From: a bacterium
GTDB taxonomy: Bacteria > Hydrothermota > Tepidihabitantia > B3-TA06
Assembly: GCA_012517375.1 (NCBI GenBank)
Contig: JAAYVC010000009.1
Span: forward strand, 1 to 43,209
Reading direction: 5' to 3'
DNA: 43,209 nucleotides
Position numbers and translations under genes: made by a program. A model generated the notes under the pieces. The model did no database searches. It was given only the letters and a program-made list of their open reading frames with translations, and was not told where the DNA came from. Of this stretch, positions 31,599-41,537 are shown piece by piece. Numbering within the stretch: position 1 is the stretch's first letter; each line of letters starts with the position of its first letter.

Positions 31599-34115
31599 TC
31601 ATTTAATCAGGAGTTCTGCAGACTTTTTCAAATCGTCGATGTCAGCGCGTGAGTTTTTAACAAATTCACTATCCTTGTGTAAACGCTCAAGCTTCTCAAG
31701 AACTTCAAGTGCCTTTTTACCGTCATCTTTACGAGCGAGGGGGTCATTATTGCCGGCTCTTTTGACGAGCGAAAAAGCAAGGAAGTAAAGTACCCTTGAA
31801 GAGTATTCATCCGAATCGGAATATGATGAAAGATAAATCTCGGCCTGACGTATGGTTTTTTCCCAGTCTTTTGCTAGCACAAGAGTCCTTACAAGCTCGA
31901 ACGAAGCCTCGGACAGAATATCATTTACTTCTGGAAGTCTGCGCCATTGAATAATGCTCTCTAATTTTGCAACCGCTTCCGGGTAGTCGCCTAACTCTAT
32001 CTCCATTCTTGCAGCTTGCAGAAACAGAGTCGGCAGATAAGGACTTTCAGGATTGATATTCTTCATCCTGGCAATAATCCCGATCAAGTGATCGATTTGC
32101 CAGAGCGCTGTGTCTTTTTGAGCGGTTCTATAATAAAAAGTTTCCAGCGCCAGGGTAGAGTTCTGAGTTCTGCTTAACCTTTCCGCAAATTCCTTGGCTT
32201 GTTCTTCGTCGCCCTTAGCCATTGCATTATCAAAAATTACAAGGAGTATCTCTTTATAAATATCGGAAAATTGAAAGTGGTACAATTTAGCTTGTTCAAT
32301 CAATTTCTCTAGTGTTTTTTCGGCTCTATCCGGGTGCCCCATCTGTATCTGGGCGCGTGCAAGCCTTGACCACGCATCGCGAATCTCTTCTGAAGCCGGA
32401 AATGCCGCAAGAAGGTCTTCATATGCTGAAGCTGCCAAGTCGAAACGGCCGCTTTGCTCATATGAACGTCCCTCAAAGTATAGCCCCTGCATTCGCATCT
32501 CTGGAACCGAAGAAAAGTTTAAACGCGAGAAAACTTCCGCAGCCACGCGGAAGTCTCTGGCTGCGTAATAATTTAATCCTTCGAGAAAAATAATAGTTTG
32601 AGACTCCATTTCGGTCGGCTGATCGGCGGATAATGCCGTTACTATTTTTTTTACTTCTCCCGTATTTCTGTCTGTTAAAAAACCCCAAGCCAGCCCGAAA
32701 TAGCCTTGATGACGCAGTTCTTTATAAGAGCTCTGAATAGCGTATTCGTAATATGGTCTTGCCATTTTCTCATAGCGCCCGCCAGAGTAGTAGTATGCGT
32801 CTCCAACAGCCACATGAGCTGCCGTAGCGAAATAATCCTCTTCTCTTTTTCCAAGATTTGAAGCAAGGACCTGACCACGATTCTTGACTGCATCGGCAAG
32901 GGAAAGTGTCAGCTGATATTCTTTTTTTTCATTCTCACATGCTGCATAAACGGCAAGAATAATGTTCGACATGCTTGAAATACTAGACATATCCATACTC
33001 TGTATCATGTTGCCTAGGATTAACAGTGCACTAGTATAGTCCGCCTTGCGTATATACCCAGAAACTCTAAGCAAGTTGTACAAGTCGGATGCCTTTCGCT
33101 TTTCGAAATACGCCTGTGTAGTCGGGTCGCCGGCACCGCCTCCTATAATCCATTGAGAATAAGCGGCATACGACGGGTTTTCAGAAGCTTTTTTAAACCA
33201 TGTCCTGGCGGCATCCGGTCTGTTCTCCATCCATTCAACCCTGCCGCGAATCATGGCAAGCGCACGTTCAGGAAGAAGCCACTGGTAAAGGAATGTGTCC
33301 GGGACCGCAAGATGCGCCTCTCTGGACTTTTTTAGACACAGGAGAGCCTCAGCCATGTCATATTTAACAAGCGAGCTATAAGGCGTGCGAATCTCGGAAA
33401 GAACCTGCAGAGAATCATGAGCTTGGCTATAAAGACCTGCCTTTACCAGACGGTGCACCCTGAGATATCTGCCAACATTTCCGGAAGGTAATGTGGAGAC
33501 TGAATCCTCCAGATGGTATCTTAAAGCTTGAGCCGTAACCTCTCTTGACGGTAAAAATCTTTGCGCCTTCCTTGCGTCTCTTTTGACAAAAAGAAAGTAA
33601 AGAAGAGAATCCTTTGATGGAATCTCGCCCTTCTCAAGATATGAAACAAGCGAGCGGATGTATTCCATAGGGGCGCCTGAAGAAGCTTCCTTATCCGCCT
33701 CAAGGGTTTTAAGGCTTGCCTTTACGCCAGAAAGGTCACCTCTTAGCCAGTCTGCCGTGATTCGATATAAAAGTATCTGACGGCGTGCATCGGGAGGAGG
33801 GTTAAACGTAAGCTGCATTTCGAGCGATTTAAGCGCGCTGTCAGGTCTGAGTCTTGCAAGCTGCTCATAGGATTCTGACAGGGCAGGCATCAAGGGATTA
33901 CCCCCAAGTTCTGATAAGAGTATGGTGGCATCAATGCACTTTTCAATCTCATCGTCAAGGGAAAACCCCGTTTGCGCGAATAGATATTCATCCGTGACCC
34001 ATTCAGGCAACTTATACGCAAACTTCGGCTTGCGCTGAAGCACTTCTGATGCCTCGACCTGCTGAACCCCCAGATTCCCCTGACCGATTAAAAGTATTGT
34101 AAATATAAAACTCAT
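31599..34115 (-). CDS. Large periplasmic TPR-repeat protein
   Basis: 838 aa. A signal-like N-terminus (SFIFTILLIGQGNLGVQQVEAS) is followed almost wholly by helical TPR-type repeats, clear at YFGLAWGFLTDRNTG, AAEVFSRLNFSSVPEMRMQGLYFEGRSYEQSGRFDLAASAYEDLLAAFP, and DPDRAEKTLEKLIEQA-like repeats. The C-terminal tail (LERLHKDSEFVKNSRADIDDLK) resembles the tails of the 886-aa and frameshifted TPR proteins upstream. TPRs are scaffolds for protein contacts; the periplasmic location is inferred from the signal. AAGGAG lies 7 nt before the ATG. It is the last gene of the cluster. Confidence 0.75.
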   Translation of the reverse strand: MSFIFTILLIGQGNLGVQQVEASEVLQRKPKFAYKLPEWVTDEYLFAQTGFSLDDEIEKCIDATILLSELGGNPLMPALSESYEQLARLRPDSALKSLEMQLTFNPPPDARRQILLYRITADWLRGDLSGVKASLKTLEADKEASSGAPMEYIRSLVSYLEKGEIPSKDSLLYFLFVKRDARKAQRFLPSREVTAQALRYHLEDSVSTLPSGNVGRYLRVHRLVKAGLYSQAHDSLQVLSEIRTPYSSLVKYDMAEALLCLKKSREAHLAVPDTFLYQWLLPERALAMIRGRVEWMENRPDAARTWFKKASENPSYAAYSQWIIGGGAGDPTTQAYFEKRKASDLYNLLRVSGYIRKADYTSALLILGNMIQSMDMSSISSMSNIILAVYAACENEKKEYQLTLSLADAVKNRGQVLASNLGKREEDYFATAAHVAVGDAYYYSGGRYEKMARPYYEYAIQSSYKELRHQGYFGLAWGFLTDRNTGEVKKIVTALSADQPTEMESQTIIFLEGLNYYAARDFRVAAEVFSRLNFSSVPEMRMQGLYFEGRSYEQSGRFDLAASAYEDLLAAFPASEEIRDAWSRLARAQIQMGHPDRAEKTLEKLIEQAKLYHFQFSDIYKEILLVIFDNAMAKGDEEQAKEFAERLSRTQNSTLALETFYYRTAQKDTALWQIDHLIGIIARMKNINPESPYLPTLFLQAARMEIELGDYPEAVAKLESIIQWRRLPEVNDILSEASFELVRTLVLAKDWEKTIRQAEIYLSSYSDSDEYSSRVLYFLAFSLVKRAGNNDPLARKDDGKKALEVLEKLERLHKDSEFVKNSRADIDDLKKSAELLIK

Positions 34116-34148
34116 CCAGACGCTCCTTGAAGATTTAAGATATGATAC

Positions 34149-35935
34149 TCACTTAACGTTGCCGTTGCAAGCCTTTTCACTTTCTGCTATCTTTTGCTCT
34201 ATATCGGCTGATATACCCCCTGATTTATAGAATTCTGTATCCTGATAGTTGCTTTTAATGATTCTAAAATTGTCTAGCGCCTTGCAGGAACCCTCCGGTA
34301 TATTAGAATAGGATAATGCCAGATAGTAGTAGATTTCTGGTAATAGAGGAATATGCTCTTGTTTTACATCTTCACCGTACTCGAGCCATTCTTCAAGTTC
34401 ATTTATCGCCTGGTTGTAATTGACAAGGTTGTAGTAGCTTTTGGCTAAAATGACGAGGGCTTCCGGCATTATTGACCTCGCCTCTTCACATTCCTTCAGG
34501 AGCTTTATTTTTGAAAGGATATCCCGTGCATCTTCATAATCACCTTTTTCAAAATCAGACTTCCCTATATTGTAAAAATTCTCGATGCTAAGGGATTTAA
34601 AGAATTGTTCGCAAGAGGAGTCTTTTTCTGGTCAAGCGAAGTATAATACTCGAAAAGCGACAAGACGCCATAGGCGTATGCATTCTTGTAAACTTCGCTA
34701 CTTTTATAAAGTCTTTTTTTGACTTCTTCCGTAACCTCTACTGCCTTGTCTACCTGTTTGGCAAGGATGCGAAATACAATTATCTTCTTTGCCGCCTTTC
34801 CTGCCCATTCCGAATTAGGGTAATTTTCAAAGACTTCTGAGTATTTATCGAACGCTTCGGAGTACGATTTGTAGTGCTTTTCGAGAATTATCCCAAGGAG
34901 GTACAAGACCTCCGGCTTGAGGTCGTTTCTCGTGATCTCCACCGAGTTATATTTTGAGATCCAGCTTTCTAGTTCAGCTCTAGCCTTCTCATAGCGATTC
35001 TGGCCTATGTAGACTTTGGCTCTAATTAAGCTTATATCTGAAAAATATGAGGAATCGAATTGATATTGGGATGATTGAAGCTGTCGCTCAAGGATATCAT
35101 ACTGACCTGCTTTGAGATAAAACTCCATTATCTTTATTATTGCTTTTTGAGACTCCGGTAACTTAGGAAAACTGTCGATGATACATTGATATATCAATAG
35201 AGCATCCCCGTAGTATTGTATCTTTTCATAGGTTTTTGCAAGTAAGTATCTAGTTTTAGGCTTCAACTGGACTACCTCTGGTTCATCGAGCGTATCGTAC
35301 TTCCCTAACCATGTTTTAAGCTCATCGATTGCATAGTAGTATTTTTCGGACTGGTAGTATACGTTTGCCAGTTGATAAGATACATCAGGCATCATCCCTT
35401 TTACGGCTTGGCTATCGGGCCAGCTCTTTAGTTCCAACAAAATGTATTCCGTTTTTGTATAGCTCGAATCGAGCGCCAAAAGAAAACTCATCAAGAACAA
35501 CGGTTGCGGCGTCAGATGTTTCATTTTTTCCTCATCAATCAATTCTTTTATTTTTTCAACACTTATTTCTTCTGGACGATAAACTTGGGTACTTCTGTAA
35601 TTGCTGACCCCACAATAATCCCTGGCTAGCTTCCTTATGAATTCACCCGCCTTATCTCTCTGACCCATGTCTTGGTAATAATTGTATAGTACAGACAATC
35701 CGTGCCGGTAGGCTTCTCTATAAATGCCCTTATCCTTTTTTTTAATACGATCAGTTATAATCTCCACCGAATCTATATCTCCTGCTGCCGTATAGATATC
35801 AATCATTTTCAAGTATGCTTCGGCTGCAATTGTTGAATCGGGGTAGTTTTGAATTATTTCAAGGTAAGTGGAAATGCTATCTTGCCAGTTCTCGACCTCT
35901 TTGATTTGAAGGAATAGACCTAAAAGAATAAACAC
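34149..35935 (-). pseudogene. TPR-repeat protein interrupted by a single-base frameshift
   Basis: Two frames join into one protein. The first (35935 to about 34625) ends YGVLSLFEYYTSLDQKK, then goes out of frame and stops at 34565. The other continues as SSCEQFFKSLSIENFYNIGKSDFEKGDYEDAR and runs through MPEALVILAKSYYNL to TGA at 34149. Adding one A to the A5 run (T5 on the plus strand at 34623-34627) restores a 595-aa protein. It is closely related to the C-terminal two thirds of the 886-aa protein, including the tail NYQDTEFYKSGGISADIE. GTG start with AAGGAGG 5 nt upstream. Only a short hydrophobic N-terminus is present. The break may be real or a homopolymer error. Confidence 0.82.
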
Positions 35936-35966
35936 TTTTCCCTCCTTGAATTAGATTTGAAACGTT

Positions 35967-37574
35967 CTACTGCGTCTGCAGGCGGCAGTCGTCACGAAGT
36001 TTCGTAGCCCATTCCCGATTCGATTCCGCCGCAGGCGCTCTTGCAAGATAGTCTTCAAGCATGGTGATTGCCTTGCGGAACATGTCTTTTGACTCCGTCG
36101 GACTAGCGCTCTTGATGGATTGCGCTTTAGAAGCATAGGCAACACCAAGCATTAATGCCATATCCCAGGTGAAATCGGACACGTACTGGCTTTTGAATCT
36201 TTCTCCCTCTGTTATTAGTTTATCCCAGTCCTTGAGAGGGTAAAAGCAATATAGCCGCAATGACCTTGAGCTCTTAATTACATCCTCGCTTGCTTGCGAA
36301 GCCGTAGCCAGAGCGGTCCAGGCAAGACATTTTTCATACTTTGCTTCATCGTAAAAGCGGGTCGCCAGCTGCATTTGATAAATGGGCAGGTCTTTTGAGT
36401 TAGGTACATCTTGAGCGAAATTCTTCAAAAGATTCTCAAGACTATCAGTTGGAAGTATTCCGTAATTCCCTGCCAGAGCTTCGGCTGCAAGCCTTGAATA
36501 ACACATGTCAAGACCCGTATTGGCAGAAGCTGCACCCCAACCTTTGCGGATTAATTTCCAGTTATCTATAGCATCGTTTAATCTTCCGGAATTGTAATAT
36601 GCCTGAGAAAGATTAATGCGTATATCCCTGATAGCCGAACTGTCCTTGACAAGGCTAAGGGCTTTATTGAAATACAATACTGCTAGATCATAGTTTTCAG
36701 TGGAAAAGCTAAGCCATCCAACAAGATAGGTTGCAGACAGTGCTTTAGGGTGATTGGGATAATCGTCGGCTACACGGCGAAGATATTGTAAAGCTGTAGC
36801 CTGTTCACCCAGTCTGTCATAAGCTAGTCCCTTATAGTATAGATTTTTAGGAACCAGAGACTTGGCCAAAGGTCCCCATATGCCTTCGACTGGAATCTGT
36901 TGATATTCTTTGTCATCAAAGAAGTATCTGATCGCCTCGTCAAACCGTCCCGAGTTGAATTCATTAATCCCCTGACCGTAGAATGTTGATATGATCAGAT
37001 CCGGCGACACAGGTCTAAATGTATCTTTGAATACAGTTCTTGCCTCATCGTACCGCCCGAGATGCATGAGGCACCACGCTAGACCGTGATGAGCGTATTC
37101 GTAAACCTCGGAAGCCGGGTAATCGTCCATGAGTTCGCGGTAACGCAGCATAGCATCCTGGTATTGTTCCTGATAGTAATAAGCTTCTGCCATGTTAAAA
37201 AGCATATGAGGTCTGAATGTCGGATCTCCCTGAGGGTAGCGAGCGATATAATCTTGAGCGTCATTCAGAAGCGCGGCATAATTCCCTTTTTCATAAAGGT
37301 CTAGTATTATTAAATTCTCAAGGCCGTCTCTGTAGGCAGCCAGTGACTCCATTTTTTTTACAAGATCCTTTAATGCAGTAACTTGTTCCGGCGAAAAACC
37401 CCCTTTTATCAATTCAATACTGGAATGAAACAATCCGTGCGGTTTCTGCTCCCTTATTACACCCTTGTACTCTTCAATAAGAGTCATCTGCATTTCCCCT
37501 TGAATCTGGAGGGGAAATGCAGATGAAATTACGAGAAAGGTTAAGACAAACCTTAACCAATCTTTCGTTTGCAT
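35967..37574 (-). CDS. Periplasmic TPR-repeat protein
   Basis: 535 aa. Signal peptide DWLRFVLTFLVISSAFPLQ, then tandem TPRs (GNYAALLNDAQDYIARYPQGDP, MAEAYYYQEQYQDAMLRYRELMDDYPASEVYEYAHHGLAWCL, KNLYYKGLAYDRLGEQATALQYLRRVADDYPNHPKA, AYYNSGRLNDAIDNW). The spacing is 34-36 residues, as in BamD-type repeats. The ATG lies inside the end of the 886-aa gene (22-nt overlap), so translation is coupled. A perfect 15-bp inverted repeat spans the end of the signal-peptide coding region. Confidence 0.78.
   Translation of the reverse strand: MQTKDWLRFVLTFLVISSAFPLQIQGEMQMTLIEEYKGVIREQKPHGLFHSSIELIKGGFSPEQVTALKDLVKKMESLAAYRDGLENLIILDLYEKGNYAALLNDAQDYIARYPQGDPTFRPHMLFNMAEAYYYQEQYQDAMLRYRELMDDYPASEVYEYAHHGLAWCLMHLGRYDEARTVFKDTFRPVSPDLIISTFYGQGINEFNSGRFDEAIRYFFDDKEYQQIPVEGIWGPLAKSLVPKNLYYKGLAYDRLGEQATALQYLRRVADDYPNHPKALSATYLVGWLSFSTENYDLAVLYFNKALSLVKDSSAIRDIRINLSQAYYNSGRLNDAIDNWKLIRKGWGAASANTGLDMCYSRLAAEALAGNYGILPTDSLENLLKNFAQDVPNSKDLPIYQMQLATRFYDEAKYEKCLAWTALATASQASEDVIKSSRSLRLYCFYPLKDWDKLITEGERFKSQYVSDFTWDMALMLGVAYASKAQSIKSASPTESKDMFRKAITMLEDYLARAPAAESNREWATKLRDDCRLQTQ
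37485..37525. repeat. Perfect 15-bp inverted repeat near the 5' end of a TPR gene
   Basis: Arms CATCTGCATTTCCCC and its exact complement flank an 11-nt loop. It covers codons about 17-30 of the 535-aa TPR protein and the frame stays open. Confidence 0.9.
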
Positions 37575-40213
37575 TGTTCTATTAGCCTGTCAACATCAGC
37601 AGACACGCCAGTGCGTTTGTAAAAATCGCTATCCTTGTATCTATCTTTTATCGTCTGAAGATTGGAAATAGCTTTCCGATAGTTGCCTGCCCGAACCTGC
37701 GGCGACTGTTCAGATTCAGCAAGCCTCATGTAAGATAAACCAAGATAATAGTAAACGCTCGGAGCCAAATCGAGCCGTGCATTGTCTCCTTGTTCATAAT
37801 AACGCGTCCAGGCTTCAAGCTGCGTAATGGCATCCTGATAGGATTCACTGGAGATATAAACTCTTGCTAGCTGAACAGTAATTTCAGGCATCCTGTCTTT
37901 CGTAGCGTTATCGTCAGGCCAGTTTTTGAGTTCTACAAGCACGTTTTTAGCTTCATCGTATGTTTTTTGCTCGAATAAAAGGACACTCAAAAGAAAGAGA
38001 GGATCAGGCAGATACGCGCTGCGGGGATTTCTTGCTCTGATTTTCTCTATCTTTTCCCTGAGATCCGCAATGTCCGCAACTGATGTGTCCCGCATGGCTT
38101 GACGATAATACAGCACTTCGATAGGCTCTGTGGTTCCAAGTTCGCTGGTAAGTCTCTTTGCGTAGACCTCTGCAGTGGCTTCATCGCCAATTCCCTGGTA
38201 GTAATCGAAAAGGGAAGCCAAACCGTATCCGTACGCATCCTTGTAAACAGGCCTGTTTCTGGTCATTTTCCCCTTGATTTCTTCGGTTTTTGCCACTGCT
38301 TTATCCACTTGCTTGGCGCGAATGAAGAACTCTATAATCTTTCGTGACGCCTCGCCGGCCGTATTACGCTGAGGGAATGAATCCGCAATGTGCTGGTAAA
38401 CCTGAAGAGCATCTCCGTAAAAGTTCAACTGCTCAAAGCACCTGCCGCGCCAGAAGAGCGCGCGATCGATGAGACTATCGGCTATTTCATTATAGTGAAT
38501 ATCAGATGTAGCTTCCTCGCGTCTAACTGCGATGCGCATATCGTTCCTGTAAGCAGCCTCGTCAAAGAACCAGTTGGCAGCATTCTGGTAATCCCCTTTA
38601 TAAAAATGAGCAAGACCCTGGCCATAGGCGGCAAGAACAAGCGCATCCGTTTTCAATGTGTTAGCAATAATATTATCGAAGCTGGCAATAGCGTCATCAA
38701 AACGTCTCGCTTCCATGTTGTACCAAGCAATCGAAACCTTTGCAAGAGTGCTCATGTAAGATTCGGGGTACTTTTCAAGAATCGCTTGATACAACACTCT
38801 GGCATCTTCGCGCCGCTTTATGTTGCGAATTTCTCCTCTAGTATATGATGAGTAATACGTTGCATCCGCTTGGTTGTAGAGAAGGTATGCACGCCAATCG
38901 CCGCCGTATTGAATCGCAACCGAGTCTTGCTTGAACAGCGAAAGGTACGTTTTCGGTCTCGACATTGCGTCGCTATAGCTCGCTTGTTGATCTTGCCGGT
39001 TGAGAGCTAAGAGAGCCATCGTCATGGTTCCTTCGTATATCAGAAGCTCTTCTGGTGGCGCATCCGCGTTAGGAATATTCGTAGTAACCGCATTATAATA
39101 GTTGAGCGCTTGAGTGTAATTTGCCTGATCAAATTCAATATTTCCGAGAACCATACTGGAGAGATTCTCCATCATACCCTGGCCGCGGTTCGTAAGAGCA
39201 ATCCTTCCGAGCCTTTGGGCCTCTGCCTTGGCTATATCAAGATTCCCTTCTTTACGATTTATCTCGTAAAGCCGATACGTTGTGTAGAAATCAACCATCG
39301 AGTTTGGAGCTACAATTCTTGCCTGCTCAAAGGAAAACATCGCGCTATCCGCCAACTTGAGTTCTCTGTATGCCTCGCCTCTCATAAAGTAGGCATGGGC
39401 GGCAAGGACCTGACCATTCCTGTTAGGATCGGTAAGCTTGCTCAACAAATCGACAGAGTAGCGGTATTCCCTATCGTGGTAGTAAGTACAAGCAAGGTAA
39501 TACTCAGCAAAAGGTCTCAGAGCGGTCTGCGGATACTTTGTCATGAAATCTCTAAAAACATTCTTTGCCGTTGCGTAATCCATATTGAAAAACGACATCT
39601 CTGCGCGGCTGAAATCGACAAGTTCTTCCAGGTTGGTGTCATCCGACAATTCAGTAAGTATTGAACGAATATCGCTGAAAAAGGCCGGATCGCGCGAATT
39701 TATCAGGCTTCGCGCAAGGAAAAGCTTGTCTACCGGGTATTCCTTATCTTTTAGATGATCGAATGCAGTTTTATAGTCTTTGCGAATGAGATAATCCGCG
39801 ATACCCATTCCGCCCATGTCCTGCGCTTCATCAAGGAATCTCTGCGCCCTCTGCACCTCGCCTATCTGGAAGTAGCACAAGCCGAGAGAAAACTTGATTT
39901 GAGGAGCAAGGTAGGCGTAACGGGAGTCGGCGGGGATGTCTTCGTTCAGGGCTTTTTCCAGAAGCGAGATGGCGACCTCAAAGCGCCCTAGATTATAGGC
40001 GCATTGAGCGGTCCTGTACTTCATTTCCGCCGCAAAACCGCGAGAGCCGGCATCGCGTATGAGACCGTTGTAGGTCTCATACGCCTGCTGGTAATTTCTC
40101 TGGGAAAGAAGCTTCTCGGCCTTCTCGTAATCGGACATGAATTTGTCCGTTGCCTGACCGAAGAGAGCCCCGGCAACTATAAGTATTGCTACTAGGGCTG
40201 CTGCCTTCTTCAT
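37553..40213 (-). CDS. Large periplasmic TPR-repeat protein
   Basis: 886 aa. Signal peptide KKAAALVAILIVAGALFGQ, then TPR repeats over nearly the whole length (RNYQQAYETYNGLIRDAG, LGRFEVAISLLEKALNED, YATAKNVFRDFMTKYPQTALRPFAEYYLACTYYHDREY, DALQVYQHIADSFPQRN, SYQDAITQLEAWTRYYEQGDN). The C-terminal tail (IKDRYKDSDFYKRTGVSADVDRLIEQCK) is shared with the next two TPR paralogs. AGGAG lies about 7 nt before the ATG and overlaps the PorV-like stop. Large TPR lipoproteins such as PorW/SprE work in type 9 secretion, but this protein has no lipobox, so any such role is inference. Confidence 0.8.
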   Translation of the reverse strand: MKKAAALVAILIVAGALFGQATDKFMSDYEKAEKLLSQRNYQQAYETYNGLIRDAGSRGFAAEMKYRTAQCAYNLGRFEVAISLLEKALNEDIPADSRYAYLAPQIKFSLGLCYFQIGEVQRAQRFLDEAQDMGGMGIADYLIRKDYKTAFDHLKDKEYPVDKLFLARSLINSRDPAFFSDIRSILTELSDDTNLEELVDFSRAEMSFFNMDYATAKNVFRDFMTKYPQTALRPFAEYYLACTYYHDREYRYSVDLLSKLTDPNRNGQVLAAHAYFMRGEAYRELKLADSAMFSFEQARIVAPNSMVDFYTTYRLYEINRKEGNLDIAKAEAQRLGRIALTNRGQGMMENLSSMVLGNIEFDQANYTQALNYYNAVTTNIPNADAPPEELLIYEGTMTMALLALNRQDQQASYSDAMSRPKTYLSLFKQDSVAIQYGGDWRAYLLYNQADATYYSSYTRGEIRNIKRREDARVLYQAILEKYPESYMSTLAKVSIAWYNMEARRFDDAIASFDNIIANTLKTDALVLAAYGQGLAHFYKGDYQNAANWFFDEAAYRNDMRIAVRREEATSDIHYNEIADSLIDRALFWRGRCFEQLNFYGDALQVYQHIADSFPQRNTAGEASRKIIEFFIRAKQVDKAVAKTEEIKGKMTRNRPVYKDAYGYGLASLFDYYQGIGDEATAEVYAKRLTSELGTTEPIEVLYYRQAMRDTSVADIADLREKIEKIRARNPRSAYLPDPLFLLSVLLFEQKTYDEAKNVLVELKNWPDDNATKDRMPEITVQLARVYISSESYQDAITQLEAWTRYYEQGDNARLDLAPSVYYYLGLSYMRLAESEQSPQVRAGNYRKAISNLQTIKDRYKDSDFYKRTGVSADVDRLIEQCKRKIG
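40055..40084. repeat. Perfect 12-bp inverted repeat near the 5' end of a TPR gene
   Basis: Arms GCGTATGAGACC and its exact complement flank a 6-nt loop. It lies about codons 43-53 of the 886-aa TPR protein, with the frame intact. Confidence 0.9.
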
Positions 40214-40216
40214 ATC

Positions 40217-41521
40217 TTATCTCCTAACGCCTTTCCAGTCAACCTTCACAAGCTGACCGTCGTAGACAATCTGGTCCCCAAGCTTATCAAAAAGCTTGAT
40301 TGAATAGTAATAGGTGCCATTGTCTACCTGGCCGCCGCGGATATTATCCACGCCGTTCCATGTGAATTTTGCTGGCAGTTCGTCGATCTCGCCGTATACG
40401 TCACGAGTCTGACGATATCGGACGTTTCCACCGGCATCTTTAATCTCGAATATCCAGCGCTTGGTTCGGTTCTTGAACTGGGAGTTACCGTGGACAACTA
40501 TCTCTGCATAATCTGCAGGCGAATTAAGCTGTGCCGGCTTTGATTCAACCCAGACGCCTGCGACGCTCTTGAGATCAAGATTCAATGAAACCTTATGGAT
40601 GGGGTCCAGATTAAATTCGCTTGCATGATTCATCATGAAGGCGTAATTGATTTCAAGTCCAAGGTTGCGGGAAAGTTCGGTGATGATGCCAAGGCCAGCG
40701 CTAAAGAACCTATCGTTTACGCCAAGACGGATGGCAAGCGGCTTTGCAGGATAAACTTCAAGGCCTTCGTACCAGCCGAACTTTGAGTTGTCGCCGAGAG
40801 TGTAGGAGATATCCGAACCGAGCTTTACGCGGTCATCAAGAAGCCTGAGGCCGAGACCGGCGCGGATGATGCGCGGGTTTGCAGGCTCCATACCGCTGCC
40901 CGTAAAGTCCATTGTAGCGCCGAGGATATTCTTGACTGCAACACCTAAGGTTATCATATCATAGGAGAGGGAGGGCACAAAACTCATGGGATAGAACGAA
41001 AAGCCTGCATCGACATCAAAGCCAAGAGCCTGCTCGTCGGCAAGCTGGCTGAACATGAGTTTCGGGGCAACACCAACGCCGAGGAATCCGAACTTCTTGG
41101 CATAGCTTATCAAAACGCCTGAATTGTTCATGCTCTGGTCGCTGATGGGCTGTCCGTCAGGACCAACGGGATCCTCGATAGCGCCGAAAGCTCCAGTGTA
41201 GGTAAGGCCGAATGTGCCGAAGGTCGCCCAGGGCATGTTGAACGAAAGAACGCTCTGAGCGCATCCGCCGTACAAGGAACCGCCCATAAGGGCAAGCTGT
41301 GCAGAGTGAATTTCTGCAAGGCCTGCAGGGTTGTATAGAACGGCTTCGCCCTGATCGGCAAGTCCGGTGTTGGCCTGACCCATTGCAAGCGAACGGGCGC
41401 TTCCGCCAGCCTCGAATAACATGGCTCCGCTGCCGCCCACTGCCGATGAATCCAGTTGGGCAAAAGCCACGCCGGCGATTAGGGGAAGAAGCACGATTGC
41501 GAGTAAATATTTTGCTTTCAT
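40217..41521 (-). CDS. PorV/PorQ-family barrel with C-terminal FlgD Ig-like domain
   Basis: 434 aa. Signal peptide KAKYLLAIVLLPLIAGVAFA, then FEAGGSARSLAMGQANTGLADQGEAVLYNPAGLAEI, the PorV-type signature, and beta strands to about residue 320. The last 100 residues are an Ig-like FlgD-type domain (KRWIFEIKDAGGNVRYRQ, FTWNGVDNIRGGQVDNGTYYYSIKLFDKLG). The second of two adjacent ATG codons is chosen because AGGAGG is then 5 nt upstream. It is 16 nt after the stop of the Ig-like surface-protein gene. Likely an outer-membrane partner of that protein and of the TPR proteins. Confidence 0.82.
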   Translation of the reverse strand: MKAKYLLAIVLLPLIAGVAFAQLDSSAVGGSGAMLFEAGGSARSLAMGQANTGLADQGEAVLYNPAGLAEIHSAQLALMGGSLYGGCAQSVLSFNMPWATFGTFGLTYTGAFGAIEDPVGPDGQPISDQSMNNSGVLISYAKKFGFLGVGVAPKLMFSQLADEQALGFDVDAGFSFYPMSFVPSLSYDMITLGVAVKNILGATMDFTGSGMEPANPRIIRAGLGLRLLDDRVKLGSDISYTLGDNSKFGWYEGLEVYPAKPLAIRLGVNDRFFSAGLGIITELSRNLGLEINYAFMMNHASEFNLDPIHKVSLNLDLKSVAGVWVESKPAQLNSPADYAEIVVHGNSQFKNRTKRWIFEIKDAGGNVRYRQTRDVYGEIDELPAKFTWNGVDNIRGGQVDNGTYYYSIKLFDKLGDQIVYDGQLVKVDWKGVRR

Positions 41522-41537
41522 CATTGCCTCCTAGACC

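Noticed and set aside
34149-34469. A separate 106-aa TPR gene
   Set aside because: Its frame continues upstream without a stop to the A5 run and matches the C-terminal end of the 886-aa paralog, so it is the tail of the frameshifted gene.
37553-40213. Tandem TPR coding repeats as a DNA repeat or CRISPR-like array
   Set aside because: The repetition is at protein level only (34-36 residue helical repeats), with no repeated identical DNA units.
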